Origin: JBFISM01 sp041608535
Lineage (GTDB): Bacteria; Actinomycetota; Acidimicrobiia; Spongiisociales; UBA5794
Direction of reading: 5' to 3'
Assembly: GCA_041608535.1 (NCBI GenBank)
Contig: JBFISM010000052.1
Coordinates: 1-22,044, forward strand
Length of the DNA stretch: 22,044 bases
The notes beneath the pieces were generated by a model, which saw only the letters and a list, made by a program, of their open reading frames with translations, made no database searches and was not told the DNA's origin. A program made the position numbers and the translations under genes. This document shows positions 14,718-22,044 of this stretch, piece by piece (positions within the stretch are counted from its first letter, which is position 1; each line of letters begins with the position of its first letter).

Positions 14718-15932
14718 TCAGAGCTCGCGGCGGATCGGCCAGACGAGCCGCGCCAGCGCCCTTTCCGTGATCGTCGGTGGCCCCTCGTCGCACGCCGGCA
14801 CACTGGCCTCCCGATCTTCCTCGAAATGCTCGAGCAGAGTCGCCACCACCCTGCGATCGTTGACGACCAGCGCGACCTCCTCGTCCTTCTCGACCGACCT
14901 TCGGTTGAAGTTGACCGATCCGACGACGGCGATCTCGTCGTCGACCACCATGGCCTTCACGTGCATCATGGTGGGTTGATAGATCCACACCCGGATGCCG
15001 TCCTCGACCAACGGGTGGTACCGGTACTTGGCCATGACGAACGAGATCTGTTTGTCGATGTTCGGGCCCGGCAGGAGGATGTCGATCTCGACCCCCCGGT
15101 GCTGCGCTTCCCGCAGCGCTTCGACGAGCTCGTCGGTTGGGTTGAAGTATGGCGTCTGGATGACGATGCGCCGCTCGGCGGCAGCCACCAGCGCTTCGAG
15201 CAGTCGTTCGGCGTCGTTGACCCCGATCTGGGCAGATCCATCGACGACTGCGACCTCCATGTCCCCGGCCGGCGGGGGGACGGTGACGTCGATGTCGGTG
15301 CGGTCGATGCGGTGACCGGTATCCCGCCAGTCGGTGAGGAAGGCGGCGCGCAGCCCCAGAACCGCAGGGCCCTCGATGCGGAAGTGCGTCTCCCGCCACT
15401 CGTCGGGGTTGCGGGCATCGCCCCTCCATTCGTCGGCGATTCCCACCCCGCCGGTGAATGCCACTCTGTCGTCGCAGACCAGGATCTTGCGATGTGTCCG
15501 GTGATCGGTCTCCCAGAACTTCCACCGCATCACCGGGCGGAAGCGCTCGACGATGACGCCCGCCGATTCCATCTCGTCGATCCAATCCTGTTTCATCGGG
15601 ATCGAGCCATACCCGTCGAGAACCACACGCACCCGCACTCCGTTGCGGGCTCGGTCCGCAAGCGCCTGGGCAAAGGTGGCTGAGATCTCGCCACCCCAAT
15701 AGACGAAGGTGACGAAGTCGATCGAGGTCTCGGCGTTCTCCACGGCTTCGAGCATGGCCGGGAAGATCTGCTCGCCGTTGCGGAGAACCTCCACATGGTT
15801 GCCCTCGGTGAAGATGTCGCCGAGCACGGTCCGTACGGCAAGCCGCGCCTGGCCCGGGGTGCCCTCCTCGTCGTTGGTTCTCATGTCTTGGACATCTGGC
15901 TGTACCTCGTGGACGTCTCGCAGGTCAGTCAT
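14718..15932 (-). CDS. Phospholipase D-family cardiolipin synthase-like protein (ClsB-like)
   Basis: This 404-residue protein carries two HKD motifs: HRKILVCD (H147, K149, D154) followed by FTGG, and HVKAMVVD (H324, K326, D331) followed by GSVNFNRRS. This is the PLD-superfamily pattern of bacterial cardiolipin synthases, which join two phosphatidyl groups or transfer one to an alcohol. It lacks the two N-terminal membrane helices of ClsA; length and layout resemble ClsB/YbhO. The first 30 residues are polar and unlike the family. The ATG overlaps the upstream PPK2 stop by eight bases (ATGACTGA), making it the last gene of the overlapping operon. With PAP2 and lipid kinase genes upstream, a role in phospholipid remodelling is likely; phosphatidyl acceptor unknown. 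Confidence 0.88.
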   Translation of the reverse strand: MTDLRDVHEVQPDVQDMRTNDEEGTPGQARLAVRTVLGDIFTEGNHVEVLRNGEQIFPAMLEAVENAETSIDFVTFVYWGGEISATFAQALADRARNGVRVRVVLDGYGSIPMKQDWIDEMESAGVIVERFRPVMRWKFWETDHRTHRKILVCDDRVAFTGGVGIADEWRGDARNPDEWRETHFRIEGPAVLGLRAAFLTDWRDTGHRIDRTDIDVTVPPPAGDMEVAVVDGSAQIGVNDAERLLEALVAAAERRIVIQTPYFNPTDELVEALREAQHRGVEIDILLPGPNIDKQISFVMAKYRYHPLVEDGIRVWIYQPTMMHVKAMVVDDEIAVVGSVNFNRRSVEKDEEVALVVNDRRVVATLLEHFEEDREASVPACDEGPPTITERALARLVWPIRREL

Positions 15933-16743
15933 CGAGCTTCTCCCGGAGCGCAGCCAGATCGAGATCGGGCTCGGGGTAGTCGAGCTTCATGTCCTCGAAG
16001 GTCTCCACCAGCAGCTGGGCGATCGCCCAGTTGCGGTACCACTTGTGATCTGAGGGGACGATATACCACGGCACTTCGTCCGTGCTGCGAGCCAGCATGT
16101 CACCGTAGGCCCGCTGGTAGCCGTCCCACAGCCGCCTGGTATCGATGTCCCCTTCTTCGAACTTCCATCGCTTGTCGTGACGCCGCAGCCGGCGGAGGAA
16201 CCGCCGGCGCTGCTCGTCGTAGGAGATGTGGAGGAAACACTTGACGATGGCAAAGCCCCGCTCCACGAGACCGTCCTCGAACTCGGCGATATCGAAGTAG
16301 CGTTGCTCGAGCTCGTCCTCATCGACAGACCCGGTGGCGGCCGGCACGATGACATCCTCGTAGTGAGACCGGGAGAACACTCCGATTTGACCCAAGTCGG
16401 GCAGCGCTCGCTCGATGCGCCACAAGAAGTGGTGCGACGCCTCTTCTTCCGTCGGCTCCGCGAACTCGGTGACCCGAACTCCCGCCGGATTGAACCGATT
16501 GACGACATGCTTGATCGTTCCGTTCTTGCCCGAGGCATCGGTTCCCTGCAGCACGAGCAGGACCGCTCGATCCCGATGAGCGAACATGATCTCGTGCAGA
16601 TCGAAGAGACGCTCACCAAGATCATCGAGCTCGTCTTTGGCCGCCGATTTCCCGTCGACGAGCGGCGTGGCATCTGTTGCGTACGATGCCAGCGTCAGAG
16701 AACCCTCCACCGGTCGAGCGCAAAGCTCGCTGCGCACACTCAC
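15925..16743 (-). CDS. ppk2: Polyphosphate kinase 2 family nucleotide kinase
   Basis: PPK2 enzymes use polyphosphate to phosphorylate nucleoside mono- or diphosphates. The 272-residue protein has Walker A QGTDASGKNGTIKHV (66-80), FNPAGVRVTEFAEPT, the Walker B-like FSRSHYEDV (123-131) and the basic lid KRWKFEEGDID (191-201). The glutamate in RSHYED (E129) stands where the class I ADP kinases usually have asparagine; by family knowledge this points to the AMP-accepting class III-type group, which is inference. The GTG start at 16743 overlaps the YihY stop as GTGA, so translation is coupled. In this operon it could regenerate ATP or CTP for lipid kinases, or respond to membrane stress. No ppk1 or ppx is seen in the window. 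Confidence 0.93.
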   Translation of the reverse strand: MSVRSELCARPVEGSLTLASYATDATPLVDGKSAAKDELDDLGERLFDLHEIMFAHRDRAVLLVLQGTDASGKNGTIKHVVNRFNPAGVRVTEFAEPTEEEASHHFLWRIERALPDLGQIGVFSRSHYEDVIVPAATGSVDEDELEQRYFDIAEFEDGLVERGFAIVKCFLHISYDEQRRRFLRRLRRHDKRWKFEEGDIDTRRLWDGYQRAYGDMLARSTDEVPWYIVPSDHKWYRNWAIAQLLVETFEDMKLDYPEPDLDLAALREKLDD

Positions 16744-17696
16744 GAGCCCACCGCCACGGGTTGTTCCACCGGCTGGCGCGACTGATCATGATCGTCTCGT
16801 GGCTCGCTGATCCCTGCCCGATACGCCTCGAGTTCGGCAGCGAACGACAAACCGTACAGAATCGCTATCGCTGAGAGCTGTGACCACAGCATCAGCCCGA
16901 TGAACCCGGCGAGGGGACCGTAGGTCTCACCAACGGTGCCGCTGGCATTGAGGTAGAGGGCCAGCAGTGCAGAGACGGCGAACCAGCCAACGACCGCGAT
17001 GAAGCCGCCGGTGGCCAACCACGTCCACTTCGGCTGCCGCCGGTTGGGTGCCGCCTTGAAGAGCGCGGCGAGACCGGCGCCGAGTGTGACGAGGCCGAGC
17101 GGCACCCGCACCCACATCCAGAGAGTGCTGGGACCGTCCTGAAACGAGTCCTGGATGGCGTCGCCCAGCGCGATGGCGACGAAGGCCGCAGTCAGCAAGA
17201 CGCCTGCGGTGAGCGAGAGCACGGTCGCCAGCCCGTAGCGGCGCAAGGTGGGCCGATCGCCGTCGACACCGTAGATACGGGATGCTCCGCGCTGTACCTG
17301 GCTCATCCCGGTGACGGCTGCGATCAGCATTGCAGCAGCCCCGGCAACGATCGCCACCATGTTGCCGGTCGATGCCGCACTGGAGCCTTGTTCAAAAGCC
17401 TGGCGGAACATGTCCCCGGCTGGCCCGGGAGCGAGTGATTCGACGAGGGACGACAGCACCAAGCGCAGGCGGCCTTCACCGAGACGCACCGTCAGCGCAA
17501 CGAGAAAGATCACTCCGGGAATCACGGTGAGGACGAGCTGGAATGCGATCGCTCTGGCGAAGCTGAAGCCGTCGGAGTAGCGGAAGCGAACGAAAGCGTT
17601 GCCTGCAACCGTGGTAACGCGTGCGTGGCGAAGCGTCTGCTTCGCATCGTCACCGTCGAGACCACGGGTCTCGGGGACATAGGAAACGGTGCTCAT
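16740..17696 (-). CDS. YihY/BrkB family inner membrane protein
   Basis: This 318-residue membrane protein has about six helices (46-70, 112-130, 156-177, 190-212, 226-249, 260-285) and a conserved C-terminal block with YGPLAGFIGLMLWSQLSAIAI followed by GLSFAAELEAYR, diagnostic of the YihY/BrkB family. Members were once mislabelled ribonuclease BN; they have no known nuclease activity and their function is unsettled, with transport or lipid-related roles proposed. The N-terminal 42 residues are cytoplasmic and acidic/basic mixed; the C-terminal tail is polar. ATG 17696 overlaps the lipid kinase stop (ATGA), and its own stop overlaps the ppk2 start. The context of lipid phosphatases and kinases suggests a membrane-lipid role, by association only. 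Confidence 0.92.
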   Translation of the reverse strand: MSTVSYVPETRGLDGDDAKQTLRHARVTTVAGNAFVRFRYSDGFSFARAIAFQLVLTVIPGVIFLVALTVRLGEGRLRLVLSSLVESLAPGPAGDMFRQAFEQGSSAASTGNMVAIVAGAAAMLIAAVTGMSQVQRGASRIYGVDGDRPTLRRYGLATVLSLTAGVLLTAAFVAIALGDAIQDSFQDGPSTLWMWVRVPLGLVTLGAGLAALFKAAPNRRQPKWTWLATGGFIAVVGWFAVSALLALYLNASGTVGETYGPLAGFIGLMLWSQLSAIAILYGLSFAAELEAYRAGISEPRDDHDQSRQPVEQPVAVGS

Positions 17697-18586
17697 GTGG
17701 GTGGGTTGCCTTTCGGAACGCAGACGGTGACGGCGCGTGATCGGGTTTCGATCACCAGGCGGTCCGTGGCCGGACGTTCCTCACCGTCGAGCTGATATGG
17801 CGTGGGGACTGCAAACCTCAATGTGGCGTTCGATCCGGTCCAGCGTTCGACGAGCTGTGGGACCTCGCGCCGGGTCAGAACGGCTGCGGCCGATCGCAGC
17901 CAGCTTCCGACGGTGGAGGCGTTGATGGCCATGAAGTCGAGGGCGCCGTCGGCGGCGTCGGCCTCGGGGAACAGCTCAACTCCGGCCTGGAGCGAGCCCA
18001 GGTTGGCCGCCAGCACCGTGGCCACGTCTCCCCGGAACACCTCGCGATCATCGAGGTCGATCGAACAACGGACGGTGTCGTCACGAAGGTGCGACAGACC
18101 GGTGATGACGTAGGCAAGACTCCCCATGACGTCTTTCGCCCGACGAGACGTGTCCCGCATCACGGCGGCATCGAGCCCGGCACCCGCCATCACGGCGAAG
18201 GCCTCCCCATTGGCGAAGCCGACATCGATGCGCCGGCGCCGCCCGGTTCTGATCACATCGACGATATCGGCAGGATCGTCGCCGATACCGAGGTTGCGCA
18301 CCAAGAGGTTGCCGGTGCCTGCGGGCACGATGGCGAGGGCGGTTTCGGTTCCGATGAGACCTTCGATGCATGCGCGCACAGTGCCGTCGCCGCCACATGC
18401 GATGACGACGCCCGCACCCTGCTCGGCCGCACGTCGAGTTTGGCCAACGCCGGGGTCGTCCTCTGTCGTGTCCAGCCAGGTCACTTCGAGACCGTGGTCT
18501 TGCAGCGTCGCAGTGAGCCCCTCCCGCTCCTCTTCACCACCCACCGGGTTGGCAACCACGGCGATGGTCTCATTCGTGACGCTCAC
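17693..18586 (-). CDS. Diacylglycerol kinase-family lipid kinase (DagK/YegS type)
   Basis: This 297-residue soluble lipid kinase phosphorylates diacylglycerol or a related lipid at the membrane face, returning it to phosphatidate. The catalytic domain begins with TIAVVANPVGG, followed by IACGGDGTVRACIEGL (GGDGT at 65-69) and IVPAGTGNLLVRNLG (88-100), the signature blocks of the family. Later blocks are GAGLDAAVM, ELFPEADAADGALDFMAI and a closing DGEE segment (QLDGEERPA). GTG 18586 is the start and overlaps the upstream PAP2 stop as GTGA. The frame stays open back to 19150, but that stretch is antisense-like shadow of the PAP2 gene. It lies with PAP2 phosphatases that perform the opposite reaction, so a phosphatidate/diacylglycerol cycle is plausible. 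Confidence 0.93.
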   Translation of the reverse strand: MSVTNETIAVVANPVGGEEEREGLTATLQDHGLEVTWLDTTEDDPGVGQTRRAAEQGAGVVIACGGDGTVRACIEGLIGTETALAIVPAGTGNLLVRNLGIGDDPADIVDVIRTGRRRRIDVGFANGEAFAVMAGAGLDAAVMRDTSRRAKDVMGSLAYVITGLSHLRDDTVRCSIDLDDREVFRGDVATVLAANLGSLQAGVELFPEADAADGALDFMAINASTVGSWLRSAAAVLTRREVPQLVERWTGSNATLRFAVPTPYQLDGEERPATDRLVIETRSRAVTVCVPKGNPPT

Positions 18587-19350
18587 GCTGCGACTCCTTG
18601 TTCCTGCCCGACAGGTTCGTCGGGGTTTGCTACTCCATCGTGGGAAGACTGGGTTCGATGCAGCACGTGGTTGATGACCGCCACGCTGGCCAAACCGACG
18701 AGTGCGCCGAAGATGACATCGGTGGTGAAGTGCATCCCGCGGTACAGCCGAGAGAGCGCAACGATCACCGGTATAGCCATAGCCAATGTGCCGGTGACGA
18801 TGCGCACCGGCTTGCGTCGCGTCCACCAGAAGATGACCAACGCAAGGCCGACATAGAAAGCAACGGCGGCACCGGTGTGCCCGGAGGGGAAGCTCGCCGT
18901 TGGCGGCGACACATCGAGCTGTTCGACCGGGGGGCGGTCCCGTCCCACCACGAATGCGGTGGCGACGAAGACCGTCGTTTCGAGAGCGACGGCGAGGGCG
19001 ACCAGGACGGCGTCCTTCCAGCGACGCGTGGTGAGCACGAGGACTGGTCCCACCACGAGCAGGGCGATGACGATGGTGATGGTGTCGGAAAAGGCCGACC
19101 CGAGATCCGTGAGCCTGTCGAAGGTTGCGGTACGGCGAGCTGCAAACCATTCACTGATGGCGACGTCGGTGGCGACCAGCCCGGTGCTGGCGAGGAGCTG
19201 CGTGACGATCAGACCCGCCGCGACCGTGACACCAAACATGACGACGGCGGCCCAGGCGATCGTGAGCGCATCTCGCTTGGTGAGCGGCCACGGAGCGAGC
19301 CGTCGGGACTTCGTGCCGGCCTCGACGCGTGAGGGGACCTGCGCCGTCAT
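18583..19350 (-). CDS. PAP2-family lipid phosphatase (second copy)
   Basis: This 255-residue membrane phosphatase probably acts on phosphatidate, isoprenyl diphosphate or similar lipids with its active site at the outer face. Motif 2 is FPSGHTGAA (154-162, H158) and motif 3 is SRLYRGMHFTTD (200-211, H207 nucleophile). Motif 1 reads VVGRDRP (134-140): the R-P is present, but the lysine expected seven residues before R139 is alanine. Substitution there occurs in other actinobacterial members, so loss of activity should not be assumed. About six helices; the polar tail ends EPVGQEQGVAA. ATG 19350 overlaps the stop of the upstream PAP2 gene (ATGA), and its own stop overlaps the lipid kinase GTG. 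It and the upstream copy are distant paralogues. Confidence 0.92.
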   Translation of the reverse strand: MTAQVPSRVEAGTKSRRLAPWPLTKRDALTIAWAAVVMFGVTVAAGLIVTQLLASTGLVATDVAISEWFAARRTATFDRLTDLGSAFSDTITIVIALLVVGPVLVLTTRRWKDAVLVALAVALETTVFVATAFVVGRDRPPVEQLDVSPPTASFPSGHTGAAVAFYVGLALVIFWWTRRKPVRIVTGTLAMAIPVIVALSRLYRGMHFTTDVIFGALVGLASVAVINHVLHRTQSSHDGVANPDEPVGQEQGVAA

Positions 19351-20237
19351 GCGGCCACCCCTGGTGGCGAAGCGACCTCACGTCCGGTGTCGGGAACAGT
19401 CGCCGCCGCCACGGGTTCGCCGAACTGCATCAGACGACTGCCGAACGCCACCCCGCAGACGATGAAGCAAACCCAGCCGACTGCGAGACCGGCAAGCACG
19501 TCGGTCAGCCAGTGGACTCCGAGCAGCGCTCGGGTGGCTCCAACAGCCAGTGCGATCGAGATGGCAGCTGCCGCCAGCCAGGCGCGGACGCGCTCCGAGT
19601 GGCCGAGCCCGATCACCAGTGCGACCGCGGCGTACGTCGCTGCAGCCGCCGCAGTGTGCCCGGAGGGGAACGACGACCCGGCCCATCCCGCCAGTTGCGA
19701 TATTGCCGGGCGCTCCCTATCGATGATCCATTTCAACCCGTTGTTGACCACGGCTTGGGAGATCGCCACGCTCACCACGAACATCGCCACGTTGAGATTC
19801 CGGTATCGCCACCATGCATATGCGGCAACGGCGATGGAGACGGCGATGATGACCTCGGTGCCGCCGAGTCCGGTGATCAGATTCAGCACGAAGGTGGATG
19901 TGGTCGTGGCGTTGGCGGCACCCCACTCCGCAACCGATTCGTCGAACGCAGCGAATCCGCGTACTTCGTCGAGCGTGTCGAAGACCCATCCGGCGAACAC
20001 GCTGAGGACGAACACGAACGTCAGCGCTGCGGTGAGGAGCAGACCTCCGGCGGCCTGCCGGCTCAGCCGGCGTGCCACGAAGGAAGCGACACCCGGATGC
20101 CGAGCCAGTGCGGTGACGAGCCAGTGCCGCTCGATGCTGGGATCGATCACGGGCATCGCACCGTGTCGTCGAATGGACCAGGCGGCCACCAGCACGGTGG
20201 AGAGGATTCCGACTATGGCGATTGTCAACGCAACCAC
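19347..20237 (-). CDS. PAP2-family lipid phosphatase (first copy)
   Basis: This 296-residue integral membrane phosphatase has complete motifs: KWIIDRERP (169-177), FPSGHTAAA (190-198, H194) and TRALLGVHWLTD (235-246, H242 and D246). About six helices. Substrate in the family ranges from phosphatidate to undecaprenyl diphosphate; the lipid kinase downstream favours phosphatidate, but this is inference. The start is GTG 20237, with an AGGGAAGGG purine run about eight bases before it. It lies 15 bases after the unknown membrane protein, and its stop overlaps the next PAP2 start. The C-terminal 30 residues are polar and variable. Confidence 0.92.
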   Translation of the reverse strand: MVALTIAIVGILSTVLVAAWSIRRHGAMPVIDPSIERHWLVTALARHPGVASFVARRLSRQAAGGLLLTAALTFVFVLSVFAGWVFDTLDEVRGFAAFDESVAEWGAANATTTSTFVLNLITGLGGTEVIIAVSIAVAAYAWWRYRNLNVAMFVVSVAISQAVVNNGLKWIIDRERPAISQLAGWAGSSFPSGHTAAAAATYAAVALVIGLGHSERVRAWLAAAAISIALAVGATRALLGVHWLTDVLAGLAVGWVCFIVCGVAFGSRLMQFGEPVAAATVPDTGREVASPPGVAA

Positions 20238-20252
20238 GTCTCTGCCCTTCCC

Positions 20253-21242
20253 TCAGCTGTCTGCATCGATGTGGCTGGCCGGCTCATACCCAGCGGTGGA
20301 CCCGGCAAACCTCGCCTCACCAACGGCGCGTCGCCGCAAGCGCAAGCCGAAGGCAATCGGAACGATCTGGAGCAGCGCGAGGATCGCTCCGAACATCACA
20401 ACGAGGAGCTGGCCTTCGGTCCGTTGTGCATCCAGTTCGGCGCTGGTCGCCGCAACCAGGGCGGCCACGCTGTTTGCGGTGCCCGCATAGCCTTCGACCA
20501 AGCCGTCCGCCCGCTCCAAGTTGCTTGCGAGCGCAGCGAGGTCCTCGTCAAGCGAGCGAATATCCGAACCGAGCGTGCCGACATCGGAACCGACGGCAGC
20601 GAGCTCGTCTGCGCCGTTACGAAGGGACACGGCCACATCGACCAAGGCATCGTCGACTCGCTGCAGCGACTCGGCAGGCGGGATCTCGGGGGCGTAGTCG
20701 ATGCCGAGGAAGCTGACTGCGCCCAGTGCCGTCTCGAGCAACTCTGCGCTCTGCACGAGAGCCGGCACCGTGTCACGGATGGCGTCGATGCTCTCCGGTA
20801 CGTCGGAGCCGAGCGTCACCGTGGCGTCGGCGATCAGCTGGTCGACCCCGTCGAGTGACTCTCCCGCCGTGTCGAGCGCTCCCCTGAGCGTGTCGAGGCC
20901 ACCGGCGGCGATCCCGAGCGCATCGGCTGTGGCGGCCACGGTTTCCTCGACGGTGGTGATCGCATCCGAGGTGAGGTCGAGGCTCTGGGCGACTGTCGAC
21001 CCGGTGCGATCGACGAAGCGGAAACCGATGGTAACCACGACAGCGGTCGCGACGAGGCCGATGACGCCGAGTATGACGAGGAATGTGCCGAACCGGTGGT
21101 CGGACCAGCCGGGCCCGGCAGCCTCCGCCACGGGTCTGGGTGCCCGTCCCGGGATCTGCTGACTCGGACTCGAGCCGGTCGAATCGCTGTGTGCTGCGTC
21201 GGATTCGGCCTGATCCAGGTGGTGCGTGAAGTTGGAATGCAT
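20253..21242 (-). CDS. Unrecognised two-helix membrane protein with long helical extracytoplasmic region
   Basis: I do not recognise this 329-residue protein. A polar N-terminus of about 50 residues, rich in Ser, Asp and His, is followed by one helix (52-75). Then comes a roughly 200-residue stretch (76-278) of Ala/Leu/Asp/Val-rich, heptad-like helices such as LDLTSDAITTVEETVAATADALG and LRNGADELAAVGSDVGTLGSD. A second helix (279-300) and a basic then acidic tail follow. The layout suggests both ends in the cytoplasm and a coiled-coil-like domain outside, as in envelope scaffold or sensor proteins; no catalytic motif is visible. ATG 21242 has a TAACCC box six bases before it. It lies 15 bases upstream of the PAP2 gene and probably leads that operon. 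Confidence 0.7.
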   Translation of the reverse strand: MHSNFTHHLDQAESDAAHSDSTGSSPSQQIPGRAPRPVAEAAGPGWSDHRFGTFLVILGVIGLVATAVVVTIGFRFVDRTGSTVAQSLDLTSDAITTVEETVAATADALGIAAGGLDTLRGALDTAGESLDGVDQLIADATVTLGSDVPESIDAIRDTVPALVQSAELLETALGAVSFLGIDYAPEIPPAESLQRVDDALVDVAVSLRNGADELAAVGSDVGTLGSDIRSLDEDLAALASNLERADGLVEGYAGTANSVAALVAATSAELDAQRTEGQLLVVMFGAILALLQIVPIAFGLRLRRRAVGEARFAGSTAGYEPASHIDADS

Positions 21243-21248
21243 GGAATC

Positions 21249-21254
21249 GGGTTA
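21249..21254 (-). promoter_or_regulatory. Possible -10 box for the operon headed by the two-helix protein
   Basis: On the minus strand TAACCC lies six bases before ATG 21242, echoing the TAAC boxes before the DUF5317 and galU starts. Its last base departs from TAnnnT, and a weak TTTGTG lies 16 bases further upstream. No ribosome site at normal spacing is present. It is a tentative leaderless promoter. Confidence 0.3.
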
Positions 21255-21324
21255 CCCACCGCCCTTCTCCCACAAACCGCGACCGCAGCCTCGGCACCGG
21301 CCTCGATCCGTCCACCCGAGCCGT

Positions 21325-21351
21325 TTGATGCTCGCCACCCAAGGGTATGGA
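21325..21351 (+). promoter_or_regulatory. Tentative promoter for the ABC transporter gene
   Basis: TTGATG (21325-21330) and TATGGA (21346-21351) are separated by 15 bases, slightly short. They lie in the 200-base divergent gap 21243-21442, where I see no coding sequence, tRNA or repeat. RNA would start near 21358 and carry a leader of about 85 bases. Confidence 0.3.
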
Positions 21352-21442
21352 TGGGGAGCCGAACAGCGGCACAGACGCCCACCACCGACGCCCGCCGAGC
21401 CGCGGGCACGATTCACGAGGGAGACGAGCTGGAGTGGATGGC

Positions 21443-22044
21443 ATGGACACCATCGGTCACGGCACCCCCGTGGTGATGGCGCATGAGATCGAGAAGACCT
21501 TCGAGACGGGTGACGGGATCCGCAACCTCGATCTGATGGTCCCGGCGGGCAGCATCGTTGGCCTCGTCGGTCCCAGCGGCTCCGGTAAGACCACCGCCGT
21601 TCGCCTCATGACCGGAGTACTGGAACCATCCCGAGGCTCGCTGTCGGTACTGGACAAGACGCCGACCGAGTTCGACGCCGCGACCCGCCGCCGCATCGGC
21701 TACATGACACAGCATTCGCTCCTCTATCCGAGTTTGTCCGTGGAGGAGAACCTCCGCTTCTTCGCATCGCTGTATGGCAGGCACTGGGCACATGACGACG
21801 TGATCGCCCGTGCGCTGGAGTTCGTTGAGCTCGATGGTCATGAGTCGAAGCGGGCGGAAGACATCTCCGGCGGGATGCAGCGGCGCCTGGCGCTGGCCGC
21901 GACTCTCATCCACCAACCGGACCTGTTGTTCCTCGATGAGCCCACCGCCGGCATCGACCCGCTGCTGCGGCGCAAGTTCTGGGATCGCTTCACCACGCTC
22001 AAGGAGCAGGGGCGTACCCTCATCGTCACGACGCAGTACGTCGG
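21443..22044 (+). CDS. ABC transporter ATP-binding protein, DrrA-like (runs off right edge)
   Basis: The first 200 codons of an ATPase that would drive an ABC-2-type exporter. Motifs in order: Walker A GPSGSGKTT (43-51), Q-loop YMTQHSLLYPSLSVEENL (Q90), signature ISGGMQRRLA (141-150), Walker B LLFLDEPTAGIDP (161-173). The switch position reads VTTQYVG, with Gln198 where most ABC ATPases have histidine; DrrA-type drug exporters share this TTQY form, so it may be normal for the subfamily. The start is ATG 21443 with GGAG eight bases upstream. The permease gene is presumably just beyond the window, so the substrate is unknown. It is divergent from the lipid operon. Confidence 0.92.
   Translation, partial: MDTIGHGTPVVMAHEIEKTFETGDGIRNLDLMVPAGSIVGLVGPSGSGKTTAVRLMTGVLEPSRGSLSVLDKTPTEFDAATRRRIGYMTQHSLLYPSLSVEENLRFFASLYGRHWAHDDVIARALEFVELDGHESKRAEDISGGMQRRLALAATLIHQPDLLFLDEPTAGIDPLLRRKFWDRFTTLKEQGRTLIVTTQYV

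Noticed and set aside
16740..17696. Ribonuclease BN annotation
   Set aside because: Older databases give this name to YihY proteins, but real RNase BN is a different family; the protein here is a multi-helix membrane protein without nuclease motifs.
18587..19150. N-terminal extension of the lipid kinase gene
   Set aside because: The added residues are His/Arg-rich shadow of the PAP2 coding frame; the kinase domain begins right after GTG 18586.
21243..21442. Small genes or RNA in the divergent gap
   Set aside because: Frames here are short, without ribosome sites or known motifs, and no stable long stem was found by eye.

Overview
The window looks like chromosomal DNA of a high-GC actinobacterium. 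The clues are strong G/C preference at third codon positions, frequent GTG starts, long Thr/Pro-rich linkers in exported proteins, several starts only 6-7 bases after a TAnnnT -10 box (as in leaderless transcripts), and family choices such as DUF5317, an actinobacterial-type long transaldolase and a DrrA-like ABC ATPase. I would guess Acidimicrobiia or a relative, but no marker gene here proves it. There is no rRNA, tRNA, CRISPR array, insertion sequence or prophage, and no gene-free stretch longer than about 200 bases.

Left third (1-5802): the 5' part of aconitase (minus, running off the left edge) is divergent from an M28 zinc-peptidase lipoprotein. Next come a small cytoplasmic molybdopterin oxidoreductase (minus), divergent from a membrane-anchored TlpA-like thioredoxin, and a DUF5317 membrane protein. 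Then two overlapping minus-strand genes encode membrane proteins whose C-terminal halves both look like HD-GYP domains that have lost the catalytic residues.

Middle (5943-13194): seven or eight plus-strand genes. These are a gamma-glutamyltransferase-like Ntn hydrolase, an anchored lysozyme-like/SLT protein on a long Thr/Pro stalk, a membrane-anchored helix-hairpin-helix protein, the rRNA methyltransferase RlmN, peroxiredoxin Bcp, GalU, transaldolase, and a HAD phosphatase that appears to start at CTG. A strong hairpin at 13210-13241 ends this block.

Right third (13263-21242) is on the minus strand. It holds a secreted PQQ-type sugar dehydrogenase and, upstream of it, a compact six-gene run in which every junction overlaps by 4 or 8 bases: PAP2 phosphatase, PAP2 phosphatase, diacylglycerol-kinase-family lipid kinase, YihY/BrkB membrane protein, PPK2 polyphosphate kinase, and a PLD/cardiolipin-synthase-like enzyme. 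An unrecognised two-helix membrane protein with a long helical loop lies 15 bases upstream and probably heads the same transcript. The set reads as a lipid phosphorylation/dephosphorylation module with a polyphosphate-driven nucleotide kinase. A divergent DrrA-like ABC ATPase begins at 21443 and runs off the right edge.

The most unusual items are the lipid/polyphosphate operon with its unknown lead protein, the pair of degenerate HD-GYP membrane proteins, and the CTG-initiated HAD gene.
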